Shown piece after piece: positions 25,291-33,831 of a DNA stretch of 47,100 bases. The stretch comes from CAYVBE01 sp964448935. GTDB taxonomy: Bacteria > Planctomycetota > Brocadiia > SM23-32. The translations under genes and the position numbers were made by a program. How positions within the stretch are numbered: the first letter of the stretch is position 1; the number at the start of each line of letters is the position of its first letter. Where the stretch lies: positions 1 to 47,100 of the forward strand of contig CAYVBE010000010.1 of assembly GCA_964448935.1 (NCBI GenBank), given 5' to 3'. The notes below the pieces were generated by a model that saw only the letters and a program-made list of their open reading frames with translations, was not told where the DNA came from and did not search any database.

Positions 25291-28200
25291 ATGTGTGCTC
25301 GCGCGCGCAGAAATGCCACAATCGCGCCGCTGATGGCCCTTCTGGCGATTCTCAACTGGGCGGGGGCAGCCGTGGCACAGGACGTTCTCGAGCGCTCCGG
25401 CGTCCGGGGGGGACTGGCCGTCGTCCTCGGCGGTGACGCCGGTCTTCTGGCCGAGCTGCGCGCCGGAGGGCCCTTCCTGTTTCAGGGGCTGAGCGCCGAG
25501 CCCGAGGCCGTGGCGGAATTGCGGGCGCAGCTGCAAAGGCGCGGCCTCTACGGCCCGGTCTCCGTTGACTCGTGGAACGGCAAGGAACTGCCCTACGCCG
25601 AGAACCTGGTGCGTCTTCTGGTGGTCTGTGAGGGCAGCGAAGTGCCCGAGGGGGAGATGACGCGCGTGCTCTGCCCCGGCGGGGTGGCGATGGTAAAACA
25701 GGGCGAGGGGTGGCGGAGGACCGTCAAGCCCCGGCCGCGCGAGATGGACGAATGGACCCATTACCTGCACGACGCCTCGGGAAACGCGGTGTCCCAGGAC
25801 GAGTTAGTCGGCACACCGCGACGGCTGCGCTGGCGGTGCGAGCCGCCCACGCTACGCTCCCACGAGCACAATAACAGCATCATGAACGTGGTGACCGCCG
25901 ACGGGCGGGTCTTCTACTTCCAGGACGAAGGCCCGATCGGGGTGAAGGACGAGCGTTTCCCGCAGCGATGGTCACTCGTCGGGCGGGATGCGTTCAACGG
26001 AGTGGAACTCTGGCGCCGGCCGCTCGGGCAGTGGGGCTGGACCGAGTGGGCGGACACCGGGCCTGAGCCGCGCGGTATCACGAACCTGTGGGGCTCCCCC
26101 CTGCCCACCAACCGCCGCATGGTGGTGGACGGCGACCGGGTCTACGCCACGCTTGACTACCGAGGAAGCATCAGCGTGTTGGACGCGAAGACCGGGGAGA
26201 AACTCGATACCTATGATGACATGCCGGCCGTGGACGAGATGGTGCTGACCGACGACGGCGTACTGGTGCTCCGTGTGCGCGACATCCCCGAGCGGGACGA
26301 GCGATACGGCACGTTAAACGGACCGGAATTCCTGAGCAAGCTCAAGGACGAACCGCCGGAGCGCGTCGTGGCCATGAACGCGGGCACCGGCGAGGTGCTG
26401 TGGGAGACGAAAGCCAGGCACGTGGCGCCGGAGACGCTGGCCGTGCACGCCGGACGCGTCTGCTACCACAATTACGAGGAACTCGTCTGTCTGGACCTGA
26501 AGGACGGCCGGGAGTTGTGGCGGCAGGAGACCGACACCTTCCAGCGCGGCGGCGTCTGGGTGCGCCGCTACGCCGGCACCACGGTGCTCTACAAGGACGT
26601 GGCGCTGTTCGGGCACGGCAGGCTGGATGCGTTCGACCTGAACACCGGCGAGAAGCTCTGGCAGGAGCACGGCGGCTTCGCTGCGATGGGTTTCTTCGCG
26701 CCCGGGTTGTTGGTGGCGATTGATGGCCGGGTGTACGGGTGGTGGAGATTCGGCAACCTCGATTACCGCACGGGCGCGACCGGGCCGGAGCCCGGCCTGA
26801 GCAAGCTCATCAGCCCCGGCCACCATCAGCGCTGCTATCGCAGCAAGGCCACGGCGCGCTATATCCTGAACGCCAAACGCGGCGTCGAGTTCATAGACCT
26901 GCAGGGGTCCAACCATATGCGCAACGATTGGGTGCGCTCCACCTGCGGGCACGGCATGGTGCCGGGCAACGGCCTGCTCTATGCGCCCCCGCATCCCTGC
27001 AAGTGCTACACCGGGGTCCAGCTCAACTGGTTCAACGCCCTGGCGGCCAACCCCGACCAGGGGTTGGGCCCCGCCCCGGTGAAGGTTCAGCGCGAAGGCC
27101 GGCTGCGCAAAGGCCCGGCCTACGACCGAATCCAGGGGTACCGTGACCGCGAACAGGACTCTGATGCTTCCGACTGGCCCATGCACCGGTGCGACCCGGA
27201 ACGCAGCGGACGGGCGAACACCGAGTGCGCCGCGCAGCCGGAGGAGGCATGGCGCGCCTCGCTCGACGGGCGGCCCACCCAGCCCGTGGTCGTGGGCGAC
27301 GCGGTGCTTGCCACGGTGCCTGACCAGCATCGGGTGCTCCGGCTGGACGCGGAGACCGGGCGGACCGAGTGGGCCTTCACCGCCGGTGCCGCGGTGGATT
27401 CCTCGCCGACGGTCGTGCACGGGCTGGCCATATTCGGCTGCAGGGACGGATGGGCATATTGCCTGGACGCAGCGGATGGTGCGCTTGCCTGGCGATTCCG
27501 CGCGGCGCCGGAGGAGCGGCGGATCGTGAATGATGACCGGATTGAGTCCCCTTGGCCCGTGCACGGGAGCGTGCTGGCTTACGACGGCCTCATCTACTGT
27601 GCCGCCGGCATATCCAGCTATCTGGATGGCGGCATCTTCGTGTGTGCCCTTGATCCTTTCACGGGCGAGGTCGTGCACCAGGCCCGCGTGAACGGTCCCT
27701 GGCCGGACGTGCTGGAGGAGGAGGGGCACTGCACCGAGATCGGCGGCACGCGGGCCGACCTGCTGGTCGCCGGCGAGGGGAAAGTCCACATGATGCGCAT
27801 GAGCTGGACGAAGGAACTGGAGGAGGTCGAGCAACCATACGTTCACATTGACGACCGGCAGATGCTGGACCGCCACACCACGCGCCATCTGATCGCCAGC
27901 GGCGGCTTGCTGGACGGCTCGGGCTTCAACCGCACATGGTGGACCTACTCGAAGCTATGGCAGCGTACCGACAACCGCCGCGCGCCCAGGCAGGGAGCGC
28001 TCCTTGCCTTTGACGACCAGAGGACGTACGCCGCCAAGATATTCTACGGGGAGGGCTTCACGCCGCCTTACACGCCGGGCGAAAACCAGGTGCGAATTGT
28101 GACCGATGCCAACGATAACGACCCCGTCTTCGTTCCCACCTACGAGCACCCGGAGGGCGTCCAGCACTACCGGCTGGGCCGGGAGCGCGACCCGCTGTGG

Positions 28201-28470
28201 GACGTGCGCGTGCCGGTGCGGGTGAACTCCATGGTGGCGGCGGGCGGAACGCTCTTCGTCGCCGGCCCGCCGGACGTGATGCCGGAAAGCGACCCGCTGG
28301 CGTCGTTCCGGGGCCGCGCCGGCGGCCGCCTTCTGGCCGTCTCCCCCGCCGACGGAAGCACCTTGTCCGAGCTGAAGCTCGAAGCCCCGCCCGTCTGGGA
28401 CGGCATGTCGGCGGCCGCGGGCAGAGTCTTCGTCGCCTGCGAAGACGGAACAATCCTTGCGCTCCGGTAG
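25291..28470 (+). CDS. exported methyltransferase-like / PQQ-like propeller protein C
   Basis: A 1059-residue third paralogue. A signal peptide ends near AVAQ (residues 27-30). The methyltransferase-like part has lost the glycine-rich SAM loop: AVVLGGDAG at 43-51 stands where A and B have (V/H) followed by GCG-x-G, while MTRVLCPGGVAM is kept. This part is therefore a degenerate fold. The propeller starts with WTHYLHDASGN and has LDAKTGEKL, MNAGTGEVLW, LDLKDGRELW, FDLNTGEKLW and LDAETGRTEW blades. The cysteines are QRCYR (Cys515) and PCKC (570, 572), the same positions as in A and B. Start 25291 is chosen because GGAAGGGAGG lies at 25275-25284 and the signal peptide follows; an earlier in-frame start at 25228 adds a charged stretch. 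The 106 bases before it show no clear promoter. Confidence 0.8.
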   Translation: MCARARRNATIAPLMALLAILNWAGAAVAQDVLERSGVRGGLAVVLGGDAGLLAELRAGGPFLFQGLSAEPEAVAELRAQLQRRGLYGPVSVDSWNGKELPYAENLVRLLVVCEGSEVPEGEMTRVLCPGGVAMVKQGEGWRRTVKPRPREMDEWTHYLHDASGNAVSQDELVGTPRRLRWRCEPPTLRSHEHNNSIMNVVTADGRVFYFQDEGPIGVKDERFPQRWSLVGRDAFNGVELWRRPLGQWGWTEWADTGPEPRGITNLWGSPLPTNRRMVVDGDRVYATLDYRGSISVLDAKTGEKLDTYDDMPAVDEMVLTDDGVLVLRVRDIPERDERYGTLNGPEFLSKLKDEPPERVVAMNAGTGEVLWETKARHVAPETLAVHAGRVCYHNYEELVCLDLKDGRELWRQETDTFQRGGVWVRRYAGTTVLYKDVALFGHGRLDAFDLNTGEKLWQEHGGFAAMGFFAPGLLVAIDGRVYGWWRFGNLDYRTGATGPEPGLSKLISPGHHQRCYRSKATARYILNAKRGVEFIDLQGSNHMRNDWVRSTCGHGMVPGNGLLYAPPHPCKCYTGVQLNWFNALAANPDQGLGPAPVKVQREGRLRKGPAYDRIQGYRDREQDSDASDWPMHRCDPERSGRANTECAAQPEEAWRASLDGRPTQPVVVGDAVLATVPDQHRVLRLDAETGRTEWAFTAGAAVDSSPTVVHGLAIFGCRDGWAYCLDAADGALAWRFRAAPEERRIVNDDRIESPWPVHGSVLAYDGLIYCAAGISSYLDGGIFVCALDPFTGEVVHQARVNGPWPDVLEEEGHCTEIGGTRADLLVAGEGKVHMMRMSWTKELEEVEQPYVHIDDRQMLDRHTTRHLIASGGLLDGSGFNRTWWTYSKLWQRTDNRRAPRQGALLAFDDQRTYAAKIFYGEGFTPPYTPGENQVRIVTDANDNDPVFVPTYEHPEGVQHYRLGRERDPLWDVRVPVRVNSMVAAGGTLFVAGPPDVMPESDPLASFRGRAGGRLLAVSPADGSTLSELKLEAPPVWDGMSAAAGRVFVACEDGTILALR

Positions 28471-28490
28471 AACGAGGACTGGAGGCCGTC

Positions 28491-30752
28491 ATGAAAACAG
28501 TGCGCCGCATGGCGAAGGTTGAGAACGCCTGGTACCCCTCCCTGCTTCTGGAGGATGGGGCCGGCTGGTTGACCTGGCGAGACCACGAGCCGGATCGGCC
28601 CGTGGCGGAGCCCGAGCGCGTTCTGATCGCGCCACTCCGGGATGCGACGCCCGGCGAGCCGCGGACGGTGGCGGAGGGGTGGTTTCACGGCACTCCGAGG
28701 CCGGTGAGGACGCCCGCTGGACTGCGCCTGCTGGCCGTGCGCCGCTCGAAAGATGTGTGGCGATTGGAGGCTGTGGACGTGTGCGATGACGGGCCTTCCG
28801 ACGAACCAATGGTCCTCTCCGATCCCGATTGCCGGGTTACCGACTTTGCGTTGCACGGTTCGGGTAAGGAGGCGCTCGTGGTCTGGATCGAGGTTGGTTC
28901 GGCCGGCCCCCGCCTGGTGGCGTTTCAGCCCGGGCTTGGGCGGAGGGTCGTCATCTCCCACGGTCCGATCTGGAGCCCCGTCGCCACGCGGGTGGACGAC
29001 GGACCGGTGGTGGCGTGGGAACGGGGTGGTGACATCATGCTGGTGGCACTGGACGAGGAGTTGAACGTCAAACGGGAGGCGCGTATCGCGCTTCCCGAGC
29101 GACGCCTCGGCCGGCCGGATATCCGCGGCACGGACGAAACCGTTTTCCTCTCCTGTATCTCCGACGGCCTCTGGAGCCGACACTCGGACCGCCTCAAGGA
29201 GGACACGCGCATTCACGCCTTCCGGTGGCGCGACGGGGAACTGGAGATGGTCGGGGGACAGCCCGACGGAGTGATCCCGGTGGAGACCACCAGCCGCTTC
29301 GACCACTACCGTGACGAGGCGGCGGAGAACCGCCGTCTGCCCGTTGCGCCCGCGTGCTGGGTCGGCTCCGACGGGCGGCTGCGGGTCTTTTTCCGGCATT
29401 TCCGGGACGCTCAGCAGAACGACTGGGGCTGGACGCTGCGCATTGCCCGAGAGGGTCCGGCCGGCTTTGAGGCGCCGGAGGACGTCGTGCGGGAGGCGGG
29501 TTACCCCGACGGTCAGTTCGCCGTGGCGGACCGGGGAGATGGCCTGCTCCTGGTGACCACCGAGGCCGACTTTCCCGTCTGGGATCGGGCATTCAGCCCG
29601 CGTGGGAAGACCGGCCCGCCGCGGGTCGCCCTCTATGCCCTGGAACCGGAACAAAGCGGGGAATCCGGGCCCTGGGTGTCCGCCCCTGCCGCCTCGCCGA
29701 CGGTCACCGAAGAGGAGCGAGAATTCCGCCCGCGCTGGGGGGAGTACCGGTTGGTTTTCGCCGACATGCACCGCCACAGCACCTTCAGCCGCTGCGTGCC
29801 GGAAGCCGACGGCGACGTCGTGGAACACATGCGATGGGCACGTGACCACGAACGGCTCGGCGGCATGTGCCTGACCGACCACTGGCTGCACCATGCCAGC
29901 AGCGGGGAGCAACGGGCAGCCCTGGCGGGCGTGGATGCCGCCCGCCGGCCCGGCAGATTTGCGCCCATCTTCGGCGTCGAGCCGGCGAGCTGGCCGGGCA
30001 TGATTGACATCAATCTGTACTGGCCCGACCTGGAAACCACGTCCTACGTCGAACGGATCATCCGCGAGCACACCGACGATGTGCGGGATGCGATGGCCTA
30101 TATCCGTGAGACAGGCCTGGTGGGCCGCATTCTCATGGAGCGTCACTACCACGGGATGGGCCTGGGCGCCGAAAACGACCGATTGGTGAATTGCGCCCTG
30201 GCGCGGGACGAGGAGATTGAGCCCGTCATAGAGGTGATACAGAGCCGGGGCGACTGCATTCCCTACTATTGCCGCATGTTACAGGCCGGGCTTCACAAAG
30301 GGGTTACGGGAGGCAGCGACCACTGTCGTCCGACCGATCGCCGGCACGCGTTCTGCCTGACGGGGCTCTGGGTGCGCGAGGTGACGGCCGAAGGGCTGTG
30401 GGAAGCGTTGCGTGCCCGGCGTTGCTTTGCCACCGGCGGTCTCCAGGCAGAGGTGCGGCTCCACGCTCCCGGGGCGATAATAGGCGAGACGGTCCCGCGA
30501 ACCGGAGCGGTGGACGTGGCATGGGAGGTACGCTCGCCCGAGCCGCTGGCGGACGTGACGATCTACCGTGACGGCTTCCCGGCGGAGGTGTTCGACTGCG
30601 ATGGCAAGTGCTCCGCAGCGGGCACTATCCGCGCCCCGGACGCAGGAGGGACGGAGGTGAGCTACTTCCTGGTGGCGCGGACCTGCGAAGGAACGCCCAT
30701 CATCTCCAGCCCCCTCTGGCTCCGCACCCCAGACAATCCACAAGGAGACTGA
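28491..30752 (+). CDS. propeller plus PHP-type metal-dependent hydrolase
   Basis: A 753-residue protein. Residues 1 to about 410 appear rich in beta strands with repeating short segments such as LVAFQPGLGRRV and GGDIMLVALD, suggesting a propeller. From Asp425 onward is a PHP-superfamily domain similar to DUF3604 proteins: DMHRHSTFS (Asp425, His427, His429), LTDHW, a later ERHYHG, and GGSDHC, which together would hold the metal centre. ALRARRCFATGG and a final beta domain complete the pattern. PHP enzymes hydrolyse phosphoesters or related bonds; DUF3604 members are uncharacterised. No signal peptide is visible, unlike most neighbours. GGAGG at 28481-28485 fixes the start; the open frame continues upstream into the previous gene. 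The stop is one base before the GTG of the next gene. Confidence 0.68.
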   Translation: MKTVRRMAKVENAWYPSLLLEDGAGWLTWRDHEPDRPVAEPERVLIAPLRDATPGEPRTVAEGWFHGTPRPVRTPAGLRLLAVRRSKDVWRLEAVDVCDDGPSDEPMVLSDPDCRVTDFALHGSGKEALVVWIEVGSAGPRLVAFQPGLGRRVVISHGPIWSPVATRVDDGPVVAWERGGDIMLVALDEELNVKREARIALPERRLGRPDIRGTDETVFLSCISDGLWSRHSDRLKEDTRIHAFRWRDGELEMVGGQPDGVIPVETTSRFDHYRDEAAENRRLPVAPACWVGSDGRLRVFFRHFRDAQQNDWGWTLRIAREGPAGFEAPEDVVREAGYPDGQFAVADRGDGLLLVTTEADFPVWDRAFSPRGKTGPPRVALYALEPEQSGESGPWVSAPAASPTVTEEEREFRPRWGEYRLVFADMHRHSTFSRCVPEADGDVVEHMRWARDHERLGGMCLTDHWLHHASSGEQRAALAGVDAARRPGRFAPIFGVEPASWPGMIDINLYWPDLETTSYVERIIREHTDDVRDAMAYIRETGLVGRILMERHYHGMGLGAENDRLVNCALARDEEIEPVIEVIQSRGDCIPYYCRMLQAGLHKGVTGGSDHCRPTDRRHAFCLTGLWVREVTAEGLWEALRARRCFATGGLQAEVRLHAPGAIIGETVPRTGAVDVAWEVRSPEPLADVTIYRDGFPAEVFDCDGKCSAAGTIRAPDAGGTEVSYFLVARTCEGTPIISSPLWLRTPDNPQGD

Positions 30753-30753
30753 A

Positions 30754-31752
30754 GTGAAAACCGCAAGCGTGCTGTCGTTGGGCCTTCTTGCTTTGCTGTT
30801 TGCTGTCAGCCCGCCGACCTTTGCAGAAGAACGGCCGGAGATCATCGCCCGCATCGAGGTGGATAGGCCCCTGCGCGCCCCGAGCATCTGCCGCGGGCCG
30901 GAGGGGACCTATTACCTCACGGGCACAGTCTCGACGCGGACGAAGGAGGATGGCACGCCCAACTGGTATGAGAACGACGGCGTGTATCTCTGGAAGTCCA
31001 CCGACCTTGAATCGTGGAAAGCTGTGGGGTGTGTGATGGCGCTCAAGGATCAGCCGTATGAGCTGTACGGTCCCTACCGCTGGCTGCACAAGGTGCAGGT
31101 GGCCCCCGACCGATACGGCGAGCAGCGTCTCTACGGCGTGGTGGCGCCGGAAATCCACACTGCGCGGGGCACCTTCTGGCTGACCATCTCGATGACGCGA
31201 CAGGGCACCGCCCTGATGAAGAGCTCCACCGGGGAGGTCGAGGGGCCTTACGAGCTGGTTGACCTGCTGACTACGCGCGGCGGCGACCCGTCGCTCTTCG
31301 CCGACGGCGAGGACCTGTGGTGGGTTTTTGACGCCGGATACGTGGCGAAGCTGGTGGAATCGAAGCCCGGCAAGCACACGCCGAAAGGGCGTGAGACGAC
31401 CCTCTCGCTCGATCCACGCCCCGAGCTGATGCGGCCGGAGCCTGATGAGTCCGGCTTCCCGCTGCGGATCGGGGAGCGCGGCGCCTTCATGGTGAAGGAT
31501 GAAGGCAAATGCCACCTCATCGCCACGCAGCGCACACTACGCGAAGACGGAACGGCCGCCTGGGACACCTTTGTCGCCTCAGCGGACGCCCCCGACGGGT
31601 CCTACGGCCCGCGCCGCCTCCTGGTCCCCGGCGGCGGGCAGGCGACGCTGTTCCGGGGCGAGGAGGGCGAGTGGCTGGCCGCCTGCGCGCTCGACAGGCG
31701 CGTCGGCGACGCCGAGGACGAACTGGCCATCGTGAAAGTGGACCTGCCATGA
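30754..31752 (+). CDS. exported single-domain GH43-like propeller protein
   Basis: A 332-residue protein with a signal peptide (MKTASVLSLGLLALLFAVSPPTFA) and a single five-bladed propeller of the GH43/GH32 type. Family-like blocks: RAPSICRGPEGTYYLTGT at 41-58, VAPEIHTARGTFWL, GGDPSLFADG and GAFMVKDEGK. In active GH43 enzymes the first block is DP-S-(I/V) with Asp as base; here it is Ala42. The EGP block that gives the acid Glu appears as RGAF. Hydrolytic activity is therefore doubtful and sugar binding is an alternative. It corresponds to the N-terminal half of the double-domain proteins at 31776, 41634 and 45949. The start is GTG, with AAGGAG at 30742-30747 six bases before it. It is tightly coupled to both neighbours. 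Confidence 0.72.
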   Translation: MKTASVLSLGLLALLFAVSPPTFAEERPEIIARIEVDRPLRAPSICRGPEGTYYLTGTVSTRTKEDGTPNWYENDGVYLWKSTDLESWKAVGCVMALKDQPYELYGPYRWLHKVQVAPDRYGEQRLYGVVAPEIHTARGTFWLTISMTRQGTALMKSSTGEVEGPYELVDLLTTRGGDPSLFADGEDLWWVFDAGYVAKLVESKPGKHTPKGRETTLSLDPRPELMRPEPDESGFPLRIGERGAFMVKDEGKCHLIATQRTLREDGTAAWDTFVASADAPDGSYGPRRLLVPGGGQATLFRGEEGEWLAACALDRRVGDAEDELAIVKVDLP

Positions 31753-31775
31753 CCACCGACCGAAGGGATATCAAC

Positions 31776-33794
31776 ATGAAAGTTCACGAAATCCTGATCG
31801 TTCTGACGCTTCTGTCGGCGGCGCTGGTCCCTGTTGCTCAAGCTGAGCCGGCCGGCCCCGTGCCCGACCCGGTGGCGGTCAGACCGTTCCTTGATGTGCC
31901 CATGCAGAGCCCCTCCATCAGCCGGACGCCGGATGGGGATTACCTGCTGACCGGCACGGTTGCTTCCGAGCCACCGGATTTCGACAACAACGACGGCATC
32001 TGGCTGTGGGAATCCGAGGACCTGGAAGACTGGGAGGCCATCGGGCAGGTCTGGTCCATCGAGAGGGACGCCGCGGACTCGAGCTGGCAGGTGCGGAAAT
32101 GGCCGGAAAGGCGCAGCGGCCGGCCCGTGCGCGGAATGGTCTCGCCCGAGATATGCTACATCAAAGATAACTACTACATCACCTACTCGATGAACGGTTG
32201 GGGCTGCGGGCTGCTCGAAAGCACCACCGGGGAGCCCGAGGGTCCCTACCGCGACATCGGTCGGGTCACGCCCGAGGGCGAGGCGCTCTCGCTGTTCGAG
32301 GACGATGACGGAGCCGTCTATGCGGCCTTCGACGAGGGCTGGGTGGCACGGATGAAGGACGACATGAGCGGCCTTGCCGAGTCCCCGCGGCTGGCCATGC
32401 CGCGCTCCGGCAGCGACCTGGGCAACGCGCCCTTCCGCGTCGGGCGCAAAGGGGCCTTCCTGTTCAAGCGCGGTGGCGTCTATTACATGGTCTGCGCGGA
32501 ATGGACCGGCCGCACGGGCCGGGCCGTCTACGACAGTTTCGTGGCCTCCGCCGAGAACGTTTACGGCCCCTACGACTGCCGGCACCTGATGTGCGGCAAC
32601 GGCGGGCAGACGACTCTGTTCTCCGACGGGGACGGCCAGTGGTACTGCACCATGTCCGGCAGCGACGTGCAGGCCAAGTTCCGCGACCGGCCCGCCGTAG
32701 TGCCGCTGGAGTGGGTTGGCTACGAACTCTACTGGACCCGCGGCGTCAGGAACGAGTTTCCGTCCAAGCCGCACCACTTCATCACCGAACGCGGCCCCTG
32801 GCACGAGTGCCGCCCGCTGACGGACGATATCATCCGCGACGTCCACGCGATCTTGCACGACGACGGATACGTCTATTACACCGGCTCATGCCTCTCGGAC
32901 CGGTACAACGATCAGGTCGTGCTCTGGCGCTTCAAAGCGGACGACGCGGCGGAGGTGGGCCGCGGCGAGATGCGCGCGGAGGCCATGGTGGCTATGCACT
33001 TCAAAGACCTGGGTTGGCTGGACTATGAGAACCGGCTCAAATACGGCGAGGGCAAGTGGGGCTACGGGCTGGTCAAGTGCTGCATGGACGCCGACGTCTT
33101 CTTCCTGAAGGGCACCTTCTACATAACCTTCAACCTCTACGGCGGAGGGGAACTGGGCGAGAAGCACACGCTGGACGGCGGGGAGACCTTCACGCACGGC
33201 TCCGGCGTCATCCGCAGCACCTCGGGCACCTGGGAGGGGCCGTGGGAGTCCGTCGGCAGGGCGCCCTACAGCCACTGCAAGCTGCACGTGGACGAGCAGG
33301 GCAGAATCGTGACCAACCGGGGCTGGAGGGGCGTGCTGGCGCTCCAGCCGGACGGCTCCTTCAAGGTGCTGAAGAAACCGGAGGAACTGGTCCGGATCCA
33401 GTATCCCCCGCAGGGCATGACCTACTGCGACGACGGCAGCGCCTTCGCCAGTGTCAGGTACGACGAGTTGCTCGATGCGTGGAAATGGACCTCCACGGAG
33501 TGGAACGGGACGAGCAGCCTCCACATCGAAGGTCGCCCCGGTTCGACCTACGACACCAGCCTCTCGTGGTCCGAATCGGGCAAGGAGGAGGGCCCCTATC
33601 CCCGCTGCCGCAACACCATCCCGCACTGCGGCGGCGCGGGATACTTCCGCGACAGCAAGGGCCGCTTCTGGAACACCTTCTTCGGCAACGACTCCACCGC
33701 GCCCTGGTTCACGCGCATGGGCATCATCCCCCTGGAGGTCCGCAAACAGGGCATCCAGTACCGCATAGACATTGCCGACGAATGGCCGGAATAG
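31776..33794 (+). CDS. exported double GH43-like propeller protein
   Basis: A 672-residue protein with a signal peptide (MKVHEILIVLTLLSAALVPVAQA) and two GH43-like propellers. In the first (about 40-345) the base position is Ser45 (SPSISRTPDG), the pKa-modulator block reads EALSLFEDDDG where GGDPS is usual, and KGAFLFK replaces EGP-x-x-x-K, so all three expected acidic residues are changed. The second (from about 353) begins IRDVHAILHDDGYVYYTGS and keeps an Asp at the base position. RBS GAAGGG at 31762-31767 supports start 31776; an ATG at 31749 overlapping the previous stop would put a charged stretch before the signal peptide. It could be a hydrolase with a binding first domain, or fully non-catalytic. 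Confidence 0.7.
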   Translation: MKVHEILIVLTLLSAALVPVAQAEPAGPVPDPVAVRPFLDVPMQSPSISRTPDGDYLLTGTVASEPPDFDNNDGIWLWESEDLEDWEAIGQVWSIERDAADSSWQVRKWPERRSGRPVRGMVSPEICYIKDNYYITYSMNGWGCGLLESTTGEPEGPYRDIGRVTPEGEALSLFEDDDGAVYAAFDEGWVARMKDDMSGLAESPRLAMPRSGSDLGNAPFRVGRKGAFLFKRGGVYYMVCAEWTGRTGRAVYDSFVASAENVYGPYDCRHLMCGNGGQTTLFSDGDGQWYCTMSGSDVQAKFRDRPAVVPLEWVGYELYWTRGVRNEFPSKPHHFITERGPWHECRPLTDDIIRDVHAILHDDGYVYYTGSCLSDRYNDQVVLWRFKADDAAEVGRGEMRAEAMVAMHFKDLGWLDYENRLKYGEGKWGYGLVKCCMDADVFFLKGTFYITFNLYGGGELGEKHTLDGGETFTHGSGVIRSTSGTWEGPWESVGRAPYSHCKLHVDEQGRIVTNRGWRGVLALQPDGSFKVLKKPEELVRIQYPPQGMTYCDDGSAFASVRYDELLDAWKWTSTEWNGTSSLHIEGRPGSTYDTSLSWSESGKEEGPYPRCRNTIPHCGGAGYFRDSKGRFWNTFFGNDSTAPWFTRMGIIPLEVRKQGIQYRIDIADEWPE

Positions 33795-33831
33795 CGCACG
33801 GGACACCAACACTCTGTAGAAAGGACGCACC

